Positions 50,941 to 60,517 are shown, numbered from the stretch's first letter. The stretch is 64,000 bases of DNA from Sporosarcina aquimarina (GCF_019748715.1 NZ_JACLBZ010000005.1:1-64000), one strand, 5' to 3'. Program-made: numbers and translations. The notes: a model not told the origin generated them from the sequence alone.

Positions 50941-51495
50941 TCATTCGTATTGCGCACGACTTCCGCCGATCAATTTCGGTCGTGTCGTGGCCAGTGTGAT
51001 GATTGCTTCACCGACTTGTTTAATGGATGTGCGAATCGGCACGACGACAGGTTTCAATTGCATGCCTATCAAGGTTTGGCCGATGTCAATACCGGCGTTT
51101 GCCTGTACGGACTCCACTACTACCGGATCTTTGAATTGCTGATAGACGTACGCAGACATGGAGCCGCCCGCATTGACGACCGGTATGACAGAAACAGGTT
51201 CCAATTGAAACTGTTGGGCTGTCTTGCGTTCAATTGTGACAGCGCGATTAATATGCTCGCATCCTTGAAATGCTAAATGAATCTGATGCTGGTCTGCAAA
51301 TTTCCGAAGCGGTGCGAATAATGCTTCACCAATCTCCAGCGCGCCGTTCGTACCGATCCGCGCACCTGCTACCTCAGACGTGGAGCAGCCAACGACGAAA
51401 ATCGTATTAGCTGCAGGTGGCGCTTGTTCCGCAAACTCAGTCAATGCCTGTTCGAGTTGCAGTTTCCATAATTCAATCGCATCCACATGTTCCAC
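50941..51495 (-). CDS. ywlG: YwlG/TIGR01440 family protein
   Basis: 184 residues of a conserved Bacillota family with no proven function. Seen: NTIFVVGCSTSEVAGARIGT, LAFQGCEHINRAVTIER, VNAGGSMSAYVYQQFKDPVV and VPIRTSIKQVGEAII. The start is uncertain: a GTG at 51495, or the in-frame GTG at 51486 that has GGGTGG at better spacing. It follows rpiB by 9 bp. Confidence 0.88.
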   Translation of the reverse strand: MEHVDAIELWKLQLEQALTEFAEQAPPAANTIFVVGCSTSEVAGARIGTNGALEIGEALFAPLRKFADQHQIHLAFQGCEHINRAVTIERKTAQQFQLEPVSVIPVVNAGGSMSAYVYQQFKDPVVVESVQANAGIDIGQTLIGMQLKPVVVPIRTSIKQVGEAIITLATTRPKLIGGSRAQYE

Positions 51496-51504
51496 CCACT
51501 TTCA

Positions 51505-51945
51505 TTATTGCTTTTCCAAGTCCATCATTTTATCAATACGGCGTTCATGACGACCGCCTTCGAATTCAGTTCCAAGCCAAGTGCTGACGATTTCGCGCGC
51601 AAGACCAGGTCCGATGACACGCTCGCCCATCGCAAGAATGTTGGAGTCGTTATGTTCTCGTGTTGCTTTTGCACTAAAGACGTCATGTACGAGTGCACAG
51701 CGGATGCCTTTTACTTTGTTCGCTGCAATCGACATGCCGATGCCAGTCCCGCAAATCAAGATTCCGCGGTCGGCTTTTCCTGCTGCTACGTCGTTGGCTA
51801 CTGGTACTGCGTAGTCCGGGTAGTCGACGGAAGCGCCGGAATCTGGTCCGTAGTCGACAAATTCTATGTCGAGTTCGGTCAATAGATTGGTGATTTCATT
51901 TCGGAGTTGGTTGCCTCCATGGTCTGAAGAAATTGCAACTTTCAC
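51505..51945 (-). CDS. rpiB: Ribose-5-phosphate isomerase B
   Basis: 146 residues, RpiB/LacAB family. Interconverts ribose 5-phosphate and ribulose 5-phosphate. Seen: VAISSDHGGNQLRNEI and the catalytic cysteine in GILICGTGIGMSIAANKVKG. GTG start at 51945 following GAGGGTG. Confidence 0.93.
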   Translation of the reverse strand: MKVAISSDHGGNQLRNEITNLLTELDIEFVDYGPDSGASVDYPDYAVPVANDVAAGKADRGILICGTGIGMSIAANKVKGIRCALVHDVFSAKATREHNDSNILAMGERVIGPGLAREIVSTWLGTEFEGGRHERRIDKMMDLEKQ

Positions 51946-52138
51946 TGCGCACCCTCATTTCTATTTTTACTTATCGCTTATTCTACCACTGTTCAATAAA
52001 AAAATCATCGGTTTTACTGCATTATTTTTGAGGTTTTCATGTCTGAATTAGGGAGATTCGTCAAAAACACGAATATTTATCAACTTAAAGACGATTAACG
52101 TCCGTGTGTTTTCGAATTAGGGTGACGGGTTTGCTACC

Positions 52139-52205
52139 GTTGATTTCCGCTACAGATGGGACGCTTTCCGCGGGACGCGGGTGAGCCGCTTCCGCTACAA
52201 TCAAC
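52139..52205. repeat. Short GC-rich repeat with inverted ends
   Basis: 67 bp beginning GTTGATTTCCGCTACAGATG and ending CGCTACAATCAAC, with ACGCTTTCCGCGGGACGCGG and GTGAGCCGCTTCC inside. The outer GTTGATT/AATCAAC are inverted. It is a minimal solo form of the composite arms and the closest match of the degraded copy near 9.1 kb. Flanks up to rpiB (51946-52138) hold nothing else. Confidence 0.75.
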
Positions 52206-52313
52206 TAGTTTAGCCCATTGAATAGGGAATCGTATATTATAAACAAAGCTAGGTGATGAAGTAAATGCTACATCAATACTTTAACTTTTGCATCCAGACA
52301 AGAGAAGCCGAGT

Positions 52314-52472
52314 AATGAACCAAAATTGCACAGCACCGCACCAAAGCATTGCCAGAACGAACCAAAAACCTTTTGGACCGCACGTTAACAGCACTGCACC
52401 GAACCAATCCTTGTCTCATCCGCACCAAACAAGTCGGACACCGAACCTTTCCACCCGTTTCGCATACCCCCT
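52314..52472 (-). repeat. 21-bp array, family B (copy B3, 7-8 units)
   Basis: Inverted orientation (CCGAACCAAA): cores end at 52324, 52345, 52366, 52387, 52408, 52429, 52450 and, degenerate, near 52471. It lies past the terminator of the chemoreceptor gene and before rpiB. Confidence 0.9.
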
Positions 52473-52482
52473 GAATAAAAAA

Positions 52483-52530
52483 ACAGGCCCCTATGAATAG
52501 TCAATAATTCCTGACTTCATAGTAGCCTGT
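52483..52530 (-). terminator. Intrinsic terminator of the chemoreceptor gene
   Basis: ACAGGC and CTATGAA-TAGTCA pair with TGACT-TCATAG and GCCTGT; an A-run on the plus strand gives the U-run of the minus-strand RNA. Confidence 0.75.
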
Positions 52531-52545
52531 CCACCTATTAATCCA

Positions 52546-53844
52546 TCAATCAACCGAGCGATCGAATTTGCGGATTACTTTGTAGAGTTCTTCGGATTGT
52601 ACTTTAAGTTCCATCGCTTTGGCGTCAGTTTGTTCTATGGACGCCACTTGTTCCTCTGTGGCGGCTCGTACTTCTTCTGCGCCCGCTGAAGTAGCTTCTG
52701 CAATGGAGGCGACTTCCATGGATTGTTTGGCTGTTAGTTCGATTTTTTGCATTTGCTGACTGACGATTTCACTGATTTCTACGACCGAGGCTGCCATCGT
52801 GTGGATTGTTTCGGTCATGGATTGTACGTTTTCGTTTGTTTTCGTTGCGCGTTTTGCTTCGGCTGAAGCTGTGTCGACTTGTTGCTTCATTTCGGAAACG
52901 ACTTTTTTGACGTCTGCTTGGATACTTTGAACAAGTGTTGAGATCATTTGTACAGCATTTGCGCTTTCGTCGGCTAAGTTACGTACTTCTTCCGCCACGA
53001 CAGCGAAGCCTTTTCCGTGTTCTCCTGCACGTGCCGCTTCGATAGATGCATTGAGCGCCAATAAGTTCGTTTGTCCTGCGATGTTACCGACAAGTTCGAC
53101 GATTTCTCCAATTTTATGTGCATTTTCATCCAGCACTTGGATTGTTTCCAATGAATGTTCGCTCTGTTCCGTCATTTGATGGATGCCTGCCAGCACCGAT
53201 TGGAATACCTCTGTGGTCGTGTGGAGTTCTTGCAGCATCGCTTTGGAGTGCTCTGAAGACTGTCCCGCCCGACTGTTGACTTCCATAGCCAATTGACGAA
53301 CATCTTCAATTGCTCCGACCGTTTCCTGGATTGCGCTCGCTGTCGATTCTGCCCCATTGGAAATTTCTCCGATTGTACGCGCGATAGCGTCCGATTGACC
53401 GGATGCCGAGCTTGTCTCTTTCGTCAACGCGTCTACTGATTGAACGGTCGTTTGAAAGTTTGATTCGATTTGTTCGATGATGCTCCGCAAGTTCACGACA
53501 ACTTGCCGGAATGCTTTCGCGACTGAATGAATTTCATCAGATGAATTTGACAGTTCGATATCGTGCCCAATCTTCCCATCTGCTACTCTCATCGCAGCTG
53601 TTTCCAATCGCTGCAATGGTTTCGTTAAAATTACACTGAATAATGCCGCCAAAATACCTGACCATAAAACGCCAAGAGCATATGTAATCAGTTGAAATAC
53701 AAATGGCTTTACATTGGGGAAGAATGTCGGTTGTACCCAATTAATGAACACCGCACTCGTTGAATAAGTGATGACTGCGAGAATGACGATAAAATAGACA
53801 AACTTTTTTCGCAGACCCACTTTCCTTGTTCTTGTTTCCGTCAT
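52546..53844 (-). CDS. Methyl-accepting chemotaxis-type signal transducer
   Basis: 432 residues. Two N-terminal membrane helices ([19 protein letters not shown] and [20 protein letters not shown]) separated by a loop of about 15 residues, so there is almost no extracellular sensor. Then HAMP ([18 protein letters not shown]) and a full MCP signalling domain with the hairpin tip [20 protein letters not shown] followed by [20 protein letters not shown]. It probably senses membrane state, energy or temperature, or a partner protein. ATGA overlap with ywlE (53841-53844) couples its translation to the phosphatase. This gene is absent from the B. subtilis ywlE-rpiB interval. Confidence 0.9.
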   Translation of the reverse strand: MTETRTRKVGLRKKFVYFIVILAVITYSTSAVFINWVQPTFFPNVKPFVFQLITYALGVLWSGILAALFSVILTKPLQRLETAAMRVADGKIGHDIELSNSSDEIHSVAKAFRQVVVNLRSIIEQIESNFQTTVQSVDALTKETSSASGQSDAIARTIGEISNGAESTASAIQETVGAIEDVRQLAMEVNSRAGQSSEHSKAMLQELHTTTEVFQSVLAGIHQMTEQSEHSLETIQVLDENAHKIGEIVELVGNIAGQTNLLALNASIEAARAGEHGKGFAVVAEEVRNLADESANAVQMISTLVQSIQADVKKVVSEMKQQVDTASAEAKRATKTNENVQSMTETIHTMAASVVEISEIVSQQMQKIELTAKQSMEVASIAEATSAGAEEVRAATEEQVASIEQTDAKAMELKVQSEELYKVIRKFDRSVD

Positions 53845-54287
53845 AAATTTCCCTCCGAGAGCTTTCGGGTTACCGCTTTAATAAGTTCTGTTAGTTCCAT
53901 GAACGTTGTACGGTATGTCGCTAAGTCGCCACCATATGGATCATGGACGTCAAAACCATTCTTCTCCCCTACATACTCCTTTAATGTGAAAATCTTTTCC
54001 TTCATTTCGGGATAGCTGCTGTGCAGGAAATCCCTGTGGCCAACTGTCATTGTCAGGACGAGGTCAGCCCACTGCATTTCAGAGAACTTGAGTTCATTTG
54101 AAAATTCACTGTACGGAATTCCGGCTTCCTTCAGCAATTGAGCGGAATTCACGGAAATCGGCAGTCCATCCATTGAGTGGATGCCTGCAGATTTTGCCGT
54201 GACGCCCGGCAACTTTTCATTATTCAACAGAGCTTCCGCTAAAGGACTTCTACATGTATTACCTGTGCAAATAAAATAAATATTCAT
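53841..54287 (-). CDS. ywlE: Low-molecular-weight protein arginine phosphatase YwlE
   Basis: 148 residues. The P-loop is CTGNTCRSP (C-x5-R) close to the N-terminus and the acid is in [12 protein letters not shown]. The threonine in the loop (CTGNT) is the residue that gives B. subtilis YwlE its preference for phospho-arginine over phospho-tyrosine, so it likely reverses McsB marks. The start at 54287 ([10 protein letters not shown]) has TAGGTGAGG upstream; a GTG nine bases earlier overlaps that RBS. Confidence 0.87.
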   Translation of the reverse strand: MNIYFICTGNTCRSPLAEALLNNEKLPGVTAKSAGIHSMDGLPISVNSAQLLKEAGIPYSEFSNELKFSEMQWADLVLTMTVGHRDFLHSSYPEMKEKIFTLKEYVGEKNGFDVHDPYGGDLATYRTTFMELTELIKAVTRKLSEGNL

Positions 54288-54343
54288 TTTCCTCACCTAC
54301 TATAAATAATAACGGATTTATGAGAGAAAAGAAACACTAATTG

Positions 54344-54847
54344 TTAAAAGATAAAGGACATTACACCTATAATAATGAAAACAATTCCAGTAATGCGTCT
54401 AATATAGGTTCCATTGATCAATTTAATACGCCCTGTGGATAACAATGCGACAATAGAAAAGACGAATGAAAAGAAACCTGACACAAAAATGAATAGCCAC
54501 TTATTCAACTGCATCATGCCAAATGTCACACTGACAGTGAAGGCATCGATACTGACGAGCAATGCCAAGAAAAAAGGCGAGATTTTATCCATTACTGAAG
54601 GCTGTTCTCCGTCATCAAGTAACATATGGAGACCGACTAGTCCAATTAGGACACCCGATAGTAGGGGACCCCATCCTGCAAAGAAGTGGACGGTCCACTC
54701 GCCCATATAAAACCCGATTAGCGGCAATAGCATATTCAAAAAGGTAGTCCATAGCGCGATCATGAATCTTCCGCGCCGCAATTGAAGAATTGTGTAGACG
54801 ATGAGGATATCGATCGTCGTAACGACGGCCGCTATGATTTCAATCAA
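54344..54847 (-). CDS. MntP-like manganese efflux protein (YwlD)
   Basis: 167 residues with about six membrane helices, two repeats. The second repeat keeps LLVSIDAFTVSVTFGMMQ (the D-A-F-S motif of MntP); in the first the equivalent TTIDILIVYTILQL is degenerate, losing A-F. Position matches ywlD. A TTG start at 54847 follows AGGGGG; no ATG precedes. Export of Mn2+ is inferred from family; the changed first motif makes full activity less certain. Confidence 0.75.
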   Translation of the reverse strand: MIEIIAAVVTTIDILIVYTILQLRRGRFMIALWTTFLNMLLPLIGFYMGEWTVHFFAGWGPLLSGVLIGLVGLHMLLDDGEQPSVMDKISPFFLALLVSIDAFTVSVTFGMMQLNKWLFIFVSGFFSFVFSIVALLSTGRIKLINGTYIRRITGIVFIIIGVMSFIF

Positions 54848-54853
54848 TGAGTA

Positions 54854-54906
54854 AGCCCCCTTACAGTTCGCATCTATCCATCTTATGCGTCTGCTTCAGG
54901 GGGCTA
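54854..54906 (-). terminator. Weak hairpin between ywlC and ywlD
   Basis: AGCCCCCT pairs with AGGGGGCT across a 37-nt loop and has no U-run on the minus strand, so it is at best a partial terminator. Its 5' arm overlaps the RBS of the ywlD-type gene, so it could instead affect its translation. Confidence 0.35.
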
Positions 54907-54919
54907 TTCGTCTTTTGTT

Positions 54920-55951
54920 TTATTCGAAATATCGTTTGCCGTCGGAGGCTTTATCCAATCGATTCATGACAGCTGCCCCTATACCTGCTTGGTCGGTTTC
55001 GATCGCCAAGATGATGTCCGCTTCGGTGTTGTCACATTGACGAATCGCCTTGTACAGATGCGCAGCCATTGCTTCACTGCTGTCGAGTGCACCCGTTGTA
55101 AAGTACCAATCCGCTTTTGCCGTGTGCAACTCGTCTGGCCCGATGACGGCAGCCCGTTTACCTTGACGATGAATACTGTCGAGTGCATCCTCTAGTTTTG
55201 AAGCATCCGATTCGATGACGTATAAAGGCGCTTCCGGTGCATAATGGGTATATTTCATTCCAGGAGCACGCGGTGTTTCTATTTCATCTTCTGATTTTGC
55301 CGCCAAATGAACTGTTCCGATCAAAGCTTCCAGTTGTTCTTTGACAATGCCGCCCGGGCGCAAAATGACGGGTGGTGTGACGGTGATGTCCAGTACTGTG
55401 GATTCTACACCAATACCTGTCGCACCACCGTCTAAAATGAGTGGAATCCTACCGAATAAATCGTGGTATACGTGCTCCGCCTCTGTCGGACTAGGTTTAC
55501 CGCTGCGGTTCGCACTCGGTGCAGCGAGTGGAAGTTCAAGTTTTTTCAATAATTGCAGTGCTACAGGATGATCCGGCATACGAATCGCCACTGTCACCAT
55601 GCCTGCCGTGACGGTTTCCGCGATGACTCCCGGCTTCTTCTCCATTACCAATGTCAACGGACCAGGCCAGAAAGCTTCTATTAATTGTTCGGCTACTTCA
55701 GGCACTTCCGCAACAAAGCGCTCCATGTCTGACTTTCTTCCGATATGTACGATGAGCGGATTATCAGCAGGTCTTCCCTTCGCCTCAAAGATTTTCCGCA
55801 CAGCTTGTTCGTCCGTAGCAACAGCTCCCAATCCATATACTGTTTCAGTAGGGAATGCAACAAGACCTCCTGATTTCAGGATATCCACAGCTTGTTCATA
55901 TGTTTTTTCGTTATCCACGAGGTTATCCACTGAGTTTAGTATTGTTTCCAT
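54920..55951 (-). CDS. ywlC: L-threonylcarbamoyladenylate synthase (Sua5/YwlC)
   Basis: 343 residues: YrdC domain (1-205) making threonylcarbamoyl-AMP for tRNA t6A, plus the C-terminal Sua5 domain. Seen: GGLVAFPTETVYGLGAVATD, FEAKGRPADNPLIVHI, AAPSANRSGKPSPTEAEHV and the linker TPRAPGMKYTHYAPEAPLYV that closes over the active site. AGGGGG precedes the ATG. Two-domain length marks the Sua5 type. Confidence 0.93.
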   Translation of the reverse strand: METILNSVDNLVDNEKTYEQAVDILKSGGLVAFPTETVYGLGAVATDEQAVRKIFEAKGRPADNPLIVHIGRKSDMERFVAEVPEVAEQLIEAFWPGPLTLVMEKKPGVIAETVTAGMVTVAIRMPDHPVALQLLKKLELPLAAPSANRSGKPSPTEAEHVYHDLFGRIPLILDGGATGIGVESTVLDITVTPPVILRPGGIVKEQLEALIGTVHLAAKSEDEIETPRAPGMKYTHYAPEAPLYVIESDASKLEDALDSIHRQGKRAAVIGPDELHTAKADWYFTTGALDSSEAMAAHLYKAIRQCDNTEADIILAIETDQAGIGAAVMNRLDKASDGKRYFE

Positions 55952-56011
55952 CTGTCCAACCCCCTCTTATACACATTTCATTCAATTTATCCACAAAATC
56001 TGTGAATAGTT

Positions 56012-56578
56012 TTACGAAAACCATGATTTTATCCACTCCCAGACGAAGAACTTAACAGGCTCTTCTTCTGTTTCAGTTACTGTCGCTTCCTCTGGATAAC
56101 AGACTTTTGGGAATAGTGCACACCACCAATTATCCCCTTTTCCTTTGCCGATTTTCAAAATATAGGCATCATAAACGTCCTGCTGCTGAATCGCAAAACC
56201 AATTCTCTTCGGCGGAATAAGTGCAGCTTTGTGTTCAAATGTTACAGCTGAACCATTTGCATATTCTCCAGCAAGTTGTTCGATCGTAGGTCCCAAATGT
56301 TGAAGCCTGTCATGCAACTGTTGTTGCGTCGTTGACTGACTGATCGCCTGATCGAGTAGTGGTGCAATCTTTTTCTGTACTTCTTGTTTTATCCGTTGAT
56401 CCTCAGCGGTATTTGAGTTTGCTAGAATACGAAATTGAGCTACTTCACTTGTTGGTATCTCTTGATTGAATAATAACAGTACCCCTTGAATCGCTAACAG
56501 CACGAGTATAAATTCTATAGAAGCAATTAATTTTGAAGTTTTTGTCGGTTGTTTTTTAATCGTGTAATCTTGTAACAT
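56012..56578 (-). CDS. spoIIR: Stage II sporulation protein SpoIIR
   Basis: 188 residues. Secreted from the forespore into the intermembrane space, where it triggers SpoIIGA to process pro-sigma-E. Membrane/signal segment LIASIEFILVLLAIQGVLLL, then FRILANSNTAEDQRIKQEVQ (the family signature), LGPTIEQLAGEYANG and WWCALFPKVCYPE with the conserved cysteines. The start at 56578 (MLQDYTIKK) has GGAGGGG at 5 nt. Placed after prmC as in B. subtilis. Confidence 0.93.
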   Translation of the reverse strand: MLQDYTIKKQPTKTSKLIASIEFILVLLAIQGVLLLFNQEIPTSEVAQFRILANSNTAEDQRIKQEVQKKIAPLLDQAISQSTTQQQLHDRLQHLGPTIEQLAGEYANGSAVTFEHKAALIPPKRIGFAIQQQDVYDAYILKIGKGKGDNWWCALFPKVCYPEEATVTETEEEPVKFFVWEWIKSWFS

Positions 56579-56597
56579 GTCATCCCCTCCTGAATCT

Positions 56598-56626
56598 ATC
56601 ATGACCCGAAGGAAGATGTTTTATTC
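56598..56626 (-). promoter_or_regulatory. Putative sigma-F promoter of spoIIR
   Basis: GAATA (56622-56626) and GGTCATGAT (56598-56606) are 15 bp apart on the minus strand and agree loosely with sigma-F boxes. It overlaps the 3' end of prmC. Confidence 0.4.
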
Positions 56627-57476
56627 ACTGAATCTCACAAAATATCATTCGATCTTTTTTATTAATATCTTGCACGATGTCTACATTGGCTTCAGGGAAG
56701 GCTTTCTGTAGGAATTGCTGCACAATTTCACCTTGTTGATAACCGATTTCAAATCCGATCAGCGCCCGTTTATTCATCAAAGGAGCTAACCGTTCTGCTA
56801 GTCTTCGATAAAAGTACAGTCCATCCTCTTCGGCAAATAAAGCGGAAGACGGTTCGAAGTCAAATACCGTCGCCGACATATCGCTTTTTTCATGTTCTGC
56901 GATATAAGGAGGGTTGGAAAGAATGACATCCCATGTTTGTCCCATGAGCGGCTCCTCCATGTCACCTTGCCGAAACGTTATTTCTACGTCATTGCGCTGC
57001 GCGTTACGTTTGGCTACTTGCAACGCTTCTTCACTAACATCCGTCGCGGTCACTTGTGCATTGGGTCGTTCTTTTTTGAACGCGACAGCAATCGCCCCGC
57101 TTCCTGTCCCGATATCTGCAAATTGAATCACCTTGTCTCCAAACAGCCGCCTTGCACGACTCAATGCATGGAATACCAATTCTTCTGTTTCAGGCCGAGG
57201 GATCAGGACACGTTCATTCACTTCGAAGGAATAGCCGTAAAATGATTCTTCTTCAAGAATATATTGAATTGGTTTGCCTGTTAAAAGCTCTTCAATATAC
57301 TCCCAAAATAGCGATCGAGATTCTTCCGGTAATTGATCACGGAGTGCGGCAAAATAACCCGCCCGACTTTTGCCTGTTACAGCTTGCATCGCCAACTCAG
57401 CTGCATTCACATCCAGCTCTTTCGCATTCAATAGTTGCTTCGCACGCTGTACAGATTCTAGAATAGTTTCAGTCAT
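56625..57476 (-). CDS. prmC: Release factor glutamine methyltransferase PrmC
   Basis: 283 residues. Methylates the GGQ glutamine of release factors RF1/RF2 with SAM. Seen: [40 protein letters not shown] (SAM site) and the catalytic [13 protein letters not shown]. The start at 57476 lies 8 bp inside prfA, so the two genes overlap; the extra upstream codons in frame were rejected. Confidence 0.95.
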   Translation of the reverse strand: MTETILESVQRAKQLLNAKELDVNAAELAMQAVTGKSRAGYFAALRDQLPEESRSLFWEYIEELLTGKPIQYILEEESFYGYSFEVNERVLIPRPETEELVFHALSRARRLFGDKVIQFADIGTGSGAIAVAFKKERPNAQVTATDVSEEALQVAKRNAQRNDVEITFRQGDMEEPLMGQTWDVILSNPPYIAEHEKSDMSATVFDFEPSSALFAEEDGLYFYRRLAERLAPLMNKRALIGFEIGYQQGEIVQQFLQKAFPEANVDIVQDINKKDRMIFCEIQ

Positions 57477-58545
57477 TTTGATCCAAACTTTCCAAGCGGT
57501 GTGCTTGTTCTTCAATTATTAACGCATCGATCACTTCATCCAATTTCCCTTCGATGATCTGATCAAGCTTTTGGATCGTCAAACCGATTCGGTGATCAGT
57601 TATTCGGTTTTGAGGGAAATTATATGTCCGGATACGCTCTGAGCGATCTCCTGATCCGACCGCCGATTTACGTTTCTCATCGTATTCTGCACGCGCTTCT
57701 TGCATAAATTTATCGTAGACACGTGCACGCAATACTTTCATCGCTTTTTCTTTGTTTTTAATTTGAGATTTTTCATCCTGACATGACACCGTGATGCCTG
57801 TTGGCAAATGCGTAAGCCGGACTGCAGACATTGTCGTGTTGACGGACTGTCCCCCGGGTCCAGATGAAGCGAATGTATCGGTACGGACATCTTTGTCATG
57901 GATTTCGATCTCTACTTCTTCCGCTTCCGGCAAACAAGCGACCGTGGCGGTGGATGTATGAATTCGACCGCCTGATTCGGTTTCCGGTACACGCTGTACG
58001 CGGTGTGCTCCATTTTCGTACTTCAGTTTTGAATAGGCACCGTTGCCGTCAATCATGAAAATGATTTCCTTGAAGCCGCCAAGCTCTGTTGGTGACGAGT
58101 CGATCACTTCCACTTTCCAGTGATTCATCTCAGCAAAGCGAGTATACATACGGTATAGGCTGCCTGCGAATAGAGCGGCTTCATCTCCGCCTGCCGCACC
58201 TCGGATTTCCATAATGACACTTTTATTGTCATTGGGATCTTTCGGAACGAGCAAAATCTTCAACTGTTCCTCGAGCGGCTCGATTCGGTCTTCCAGTTCA
58301 TCGATTTCCATTTTGACAAGTTCTTTCATTTCGTCATCGAGTGGTTCTTCGAGCATATCTTTCGCATTTTTGTATTGTGCTTGGACTTCTTTATATTCTC
58401 GGTACACTTCAACGGTTTCCTGCAAATCGGACTGTTCTTTGGAGTAGTTTCGAAGTTTTTCCAAGTCATTCACAATTTCTGGATCACTCAGAAGTTCATT
58501 GAGTCGATCATATCGGTCTTCTACTGCTTGCAGTCTGTCGAACAT
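57469..58545 (-). CDS. prfA: Peptide chain release factor 1
   Basis: 358 residues. Ends translation at UAA and UAG. Seen: [20 protein letters not shown], the GGQ loop [19 protein letters not shown], and the codon-recognition region around [18 protein letters not shown] precedes the ATG. Overlaps prmC, its modifying enzyme, by 8 bp. Confidence 0.97.
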   Translation of the reverse strand: MFDRLQAVEDRYDRLNELLSDPEIVNDLEKLRNYSKEQSDLQETVEVYREYKEVQAQYKNAKDMLEEPLDDEMKELVKMEIDELEDRIEPLEEQLKILLVPKDPNDNKSVIMEIRGAAGGDEAALFAGSLYRMYTRFAEMNHWKVEVIDSSPTELGGFKEIIFMIDGNGAYSKLKYENGAHRVQRVPETESGGRIHTSTATVACLPEAEEVEIEIHDKDVRTDTFASSGPGGQSVNTTMSAVRLTHLPTGITVSCQDEKSQIKNKEKAMKVLRARVYDKFMQEARAEYDEKRKSAVGSGDRSERIRTYNFPQNRITDHRIGLTIQKLDQIIEGKLDEVIDALIIEEQAHRLESLDQND

Positions 58546-58590
58546 AATGCGTTCACCTCTTCTGTAGTATGGGTTTTCAGGATATAGCAG

Positions 58591-58624
58591 AACCGCCTAT
58601 CCTTTCGTGCATATGGATAGACGG
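58591..58624. terminator. Hairpin after tdk
   Basis: ACCGCCTATCC pairs with GGATAGACGGT (one mismatch). No U-run on the minus strand, so it may stabilise the tdk 3' end or weakly terminate. Confidence 0.4.
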
Positions 58625-58634
58625 TGAATTATCT

Positions 58635-59231
58635 TTATTTTGCGCGCTCCGCTTGACCGACTGGGACTTCATGGTGTTGGCGGCATCGCGGTTCGTAGGC
58701 TTCCGACGCGCCAACGAGAATGATCGGATCATCGTATCGGGCAGGATTTCCATCGATCAATCGTTGCGTCCGACTTGACGGAGATCCACAAACGGTGCAG
58801 ACCGCCTGAAGTTTTGTGACGAGTTCTGCTACTGCCATCAATCGTGGCATTGGCCCGAACGGTTCGCCCCTGAAGTCTTGGTCGAGCCCGGCGATGATGA
58901 CGCGAAAACCGCGATCGGCTAAACTGATCGCGACGTCTAGAATTTCTTCATCAAAAAATTGTGCTTCGTCAATGGCGACCACATCGAAATCATCTGTGAC
59001 GAGATTCGGAATTTCATTGGCTCTCGCTATAGGATTGGCGATCATCGATGTGCCGTCATGGCTGACAACAGCTTCCTCGCTGTATCGATCATCGATTGCC
59101 GGCTTGAATACCGCTATTTTCTGTTTAGCGAATTCCGCCCGGCGAATCCGGCGAATGAGCTCCTCCGATTTACCTGAAAACATACTGCCGCAGATGACTT
59201 CCATCCAGCCGCCTTGCATTGAAACGTACAT
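58635..59231 (-). CDS. tdk: Thymidine kinase
   Basis: 198 residues, type II. Makes dTMP from thymidine for DNA precursor salvage. Seen: the P-loop [20 protein letters not shown], the DEAQFF motif ([13 protein letters not shown]), lasso region and a structural zinc site from CTVCGS and YEPRCRQHH. The start at 59231 has AAGGAGATTG; a TTG six bases upstream is in the RBS. Confidence 0.95.
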   Translation of the reverse strand: MYVSMQGGWMEVICGSMFSGKSEELIRRIRRAEFAKQKIAVFKPAIDDRYSEEAVVSHDGTSMIANPIARANEIPNLVTDDFDVVAIDEAQFFDEEILDVAISLADRGFRVIIAGLDQDFRGEPFGPMPRLMAVAELVTKLQAVCTVCGSPSSRTQRLIDGNPARYDDPIILVGASEAYEPRCRQHHEVPVGQAERAK

Positions 59232-59280
59232 GGTCAATCTCCTTTCAGTGTCGTGCTATGTATGGTGTGTTTTGGCTAGG

Positions 59281-59396
59281 GTTATGAGCGTGTAAGCACA
59301 AGTTACAAGCGCACCGGTCTTGCTTTTGAGCGCGTTTGCCTGGGTTATGAGCGCGTGCAACGTTGGTATGAGCGCTTACCCACTGTTTATGATCGT
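59281..59396 (+). repeat. 21-bp array, family A (copy A7, 6 units)
   Basis: Cores begin at 59284, 59305, 59326, 59347, 59368 and 59389, all 21 bp apart, with point variants (ACAAGCG, TTGAGCG, ATGATCG). It lies between the rpmE terminator and tdk. Confidence 0.92.
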
Positions 59397-59417
59397 TCTC
59401 TGCTTTTACTTATAAAA

Positions 59418-59451
59418 ATACCCGTCTGGCACGACTGCACCTGACGGGTAT
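59418..59451 (-). terminator. Intrinsic terminator of rpmE
   Basis: ATACCCGTC pairs with GACGGGTAT around a 16-nt loop; the minus-strand RNA continues with UUUUUA. Confidence 0.85.
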
Positions 59452-59462
59452 CTGGCATTTGA

Positions 59463-59678
59463 TTACTCTTGTCCTTCTGACTTGATGCCGTATTTTTTGT
59501 TGAAGCGGTCGACACGGCCGTCCGCTGCAGCAAACTTTTGGCGTCCAGTGTAGAATGGGTGACATTCTGAGCAAACTTCTACTCGAATATCCTCTTTTAC
59601 AGAACCTGTTTCGAATGTATTGCCACATGAGCAAGCAACTTTTGCAAGTTTGTAATCTGGATGAATTCCTGCTTTCAT
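59463..59678 (-). CDS. rpmE: 50S ribosomal protein L31
   Basis: 71 residues, zinc-containing L31: [20 protein letters not shown], then [14 protein letters not shown], giving the C-x-C/C-x-x-C zinc site. That marks the zinc-type (C+) form, replaced by a C- paralogue under zinc limitation in B. subtilis. GAGAGGAGAGAG lies upstream. Confidence 0.97.
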   Translation of the reverse strand: MKAGIHPDYKLAKVACSCGNTFETGSVKEDIRVEVCSECHPFYTGRQKFAAADGRVDRFNKKYGIKSEGQE

Positions 59679-59829
59679 CGGTCTCTCTCCTCTCGCCCTG
59701 AACCATCTGGAACAGAGTATGAATTATAGGGTGTTTTATTGACCGATTGCCAATAAAACGGATCGATGCCGTACACGGCCCGTATATGTCAGCCGCATAT
59801 GCAGTGCACGGTGAATACCGTACTTGAAC

Positions 59830-59858
59830 AGTATAGCAAAATCGAGTGTTCGGCGCAA
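59830..59858 (-). promoter_or_regulatory. Putative sigma-A promoter of rpmE
   Basis: TTGCGC (59853-59858) and TATACT (59830-59835) are 17 bp apart on the minus strand, about 150 bp upstream of rpmE. Confidence 0.6.
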
Positions 59859-59931
59859 CTGTTTGATTTGGGTTTTTATTGGGCTTTAGGGCGCCAATAA
59901 ATGCTTAAAAATAAAAGATTAATCAGTGAAT

Positions 59932-60489
59932 GTCCGGGATTTGCGCTCTGGGTGGACGCTTTCCGCGGGGCGCGCGGTGAGCCTCCTCGTCGCTTCGCTC
60001 CTGTGGGGTCTCACCTGTCGCGCTAATCCCGCCGGAGTCGCCACCCGCCGCTCCAATCCCTACTTTTTGATGAGAAGTATAATGGCTAGTTCATTGTAAT
60101 TTATTAGCAATAAAGTGATGCATCCTTACAATAATGCTCAAAGTTTAAAAGTTAATACTAAATAATATTGCCCGCAGGCTAATTGTCCAAAAAATCATTT
60201 ACGACCTTAAACTAAGTCAATGAAAGATGCCAGTTTTGTACTCTGAGTGTGTGAACTCTTCTCAGATCTAAACAACTACAAGGAGCTTGCTATGTGTCTC
60301 TACACACTAACTATGGATTGGAGCGGAAGACGGTCGACTCCGGGAGGATCAGCGTGCGCCTTGAGACCCTGGACTGAGCGAAGCGGAGGAAGCGGCTCAA
60401 GCCACGCCCTCCGGAAAGCGTACCGTCTGGAGCGTAAATCCCGGAGTACATACTACTTCGCCTCCACTGAGAGCGCAAATCCACGGACC
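59932..60489. repeat. Composite GC-rich repeat element 3
   Basis: About 558 bp between rho and rpmE. The left arm (59932-60062) starts GTCCGGGATTTGCGCTCTGG; the right arm (60313-60447) is inverted (GGATTGGAGCGGAAGACGG ... GCGTACCGTCTGGAGC). A second, partial right end GAGCGCAAATCCACGGACC follows at 60471-60489. The core (60063-60312) shares ordered blocks with element 2 (GAAGTATAATGG, GCAATAAAGTGATGC, GTTTTGTACTCTGA). Nothing coding is seen. With no other terminator after rho, its arms may serve as rho's 3' hairpin. Confidence 0.82.
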
Positions 60490-60517
60490 ACACCTCCTAT
60501 CACCACTCTTCGCTAAC

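Noticed and set aside
54854..54906. Full intrinsic terminator between ywlC and ywlD
   Set aside because: Loop too long and no U-run; kept only as a weak hairpin.
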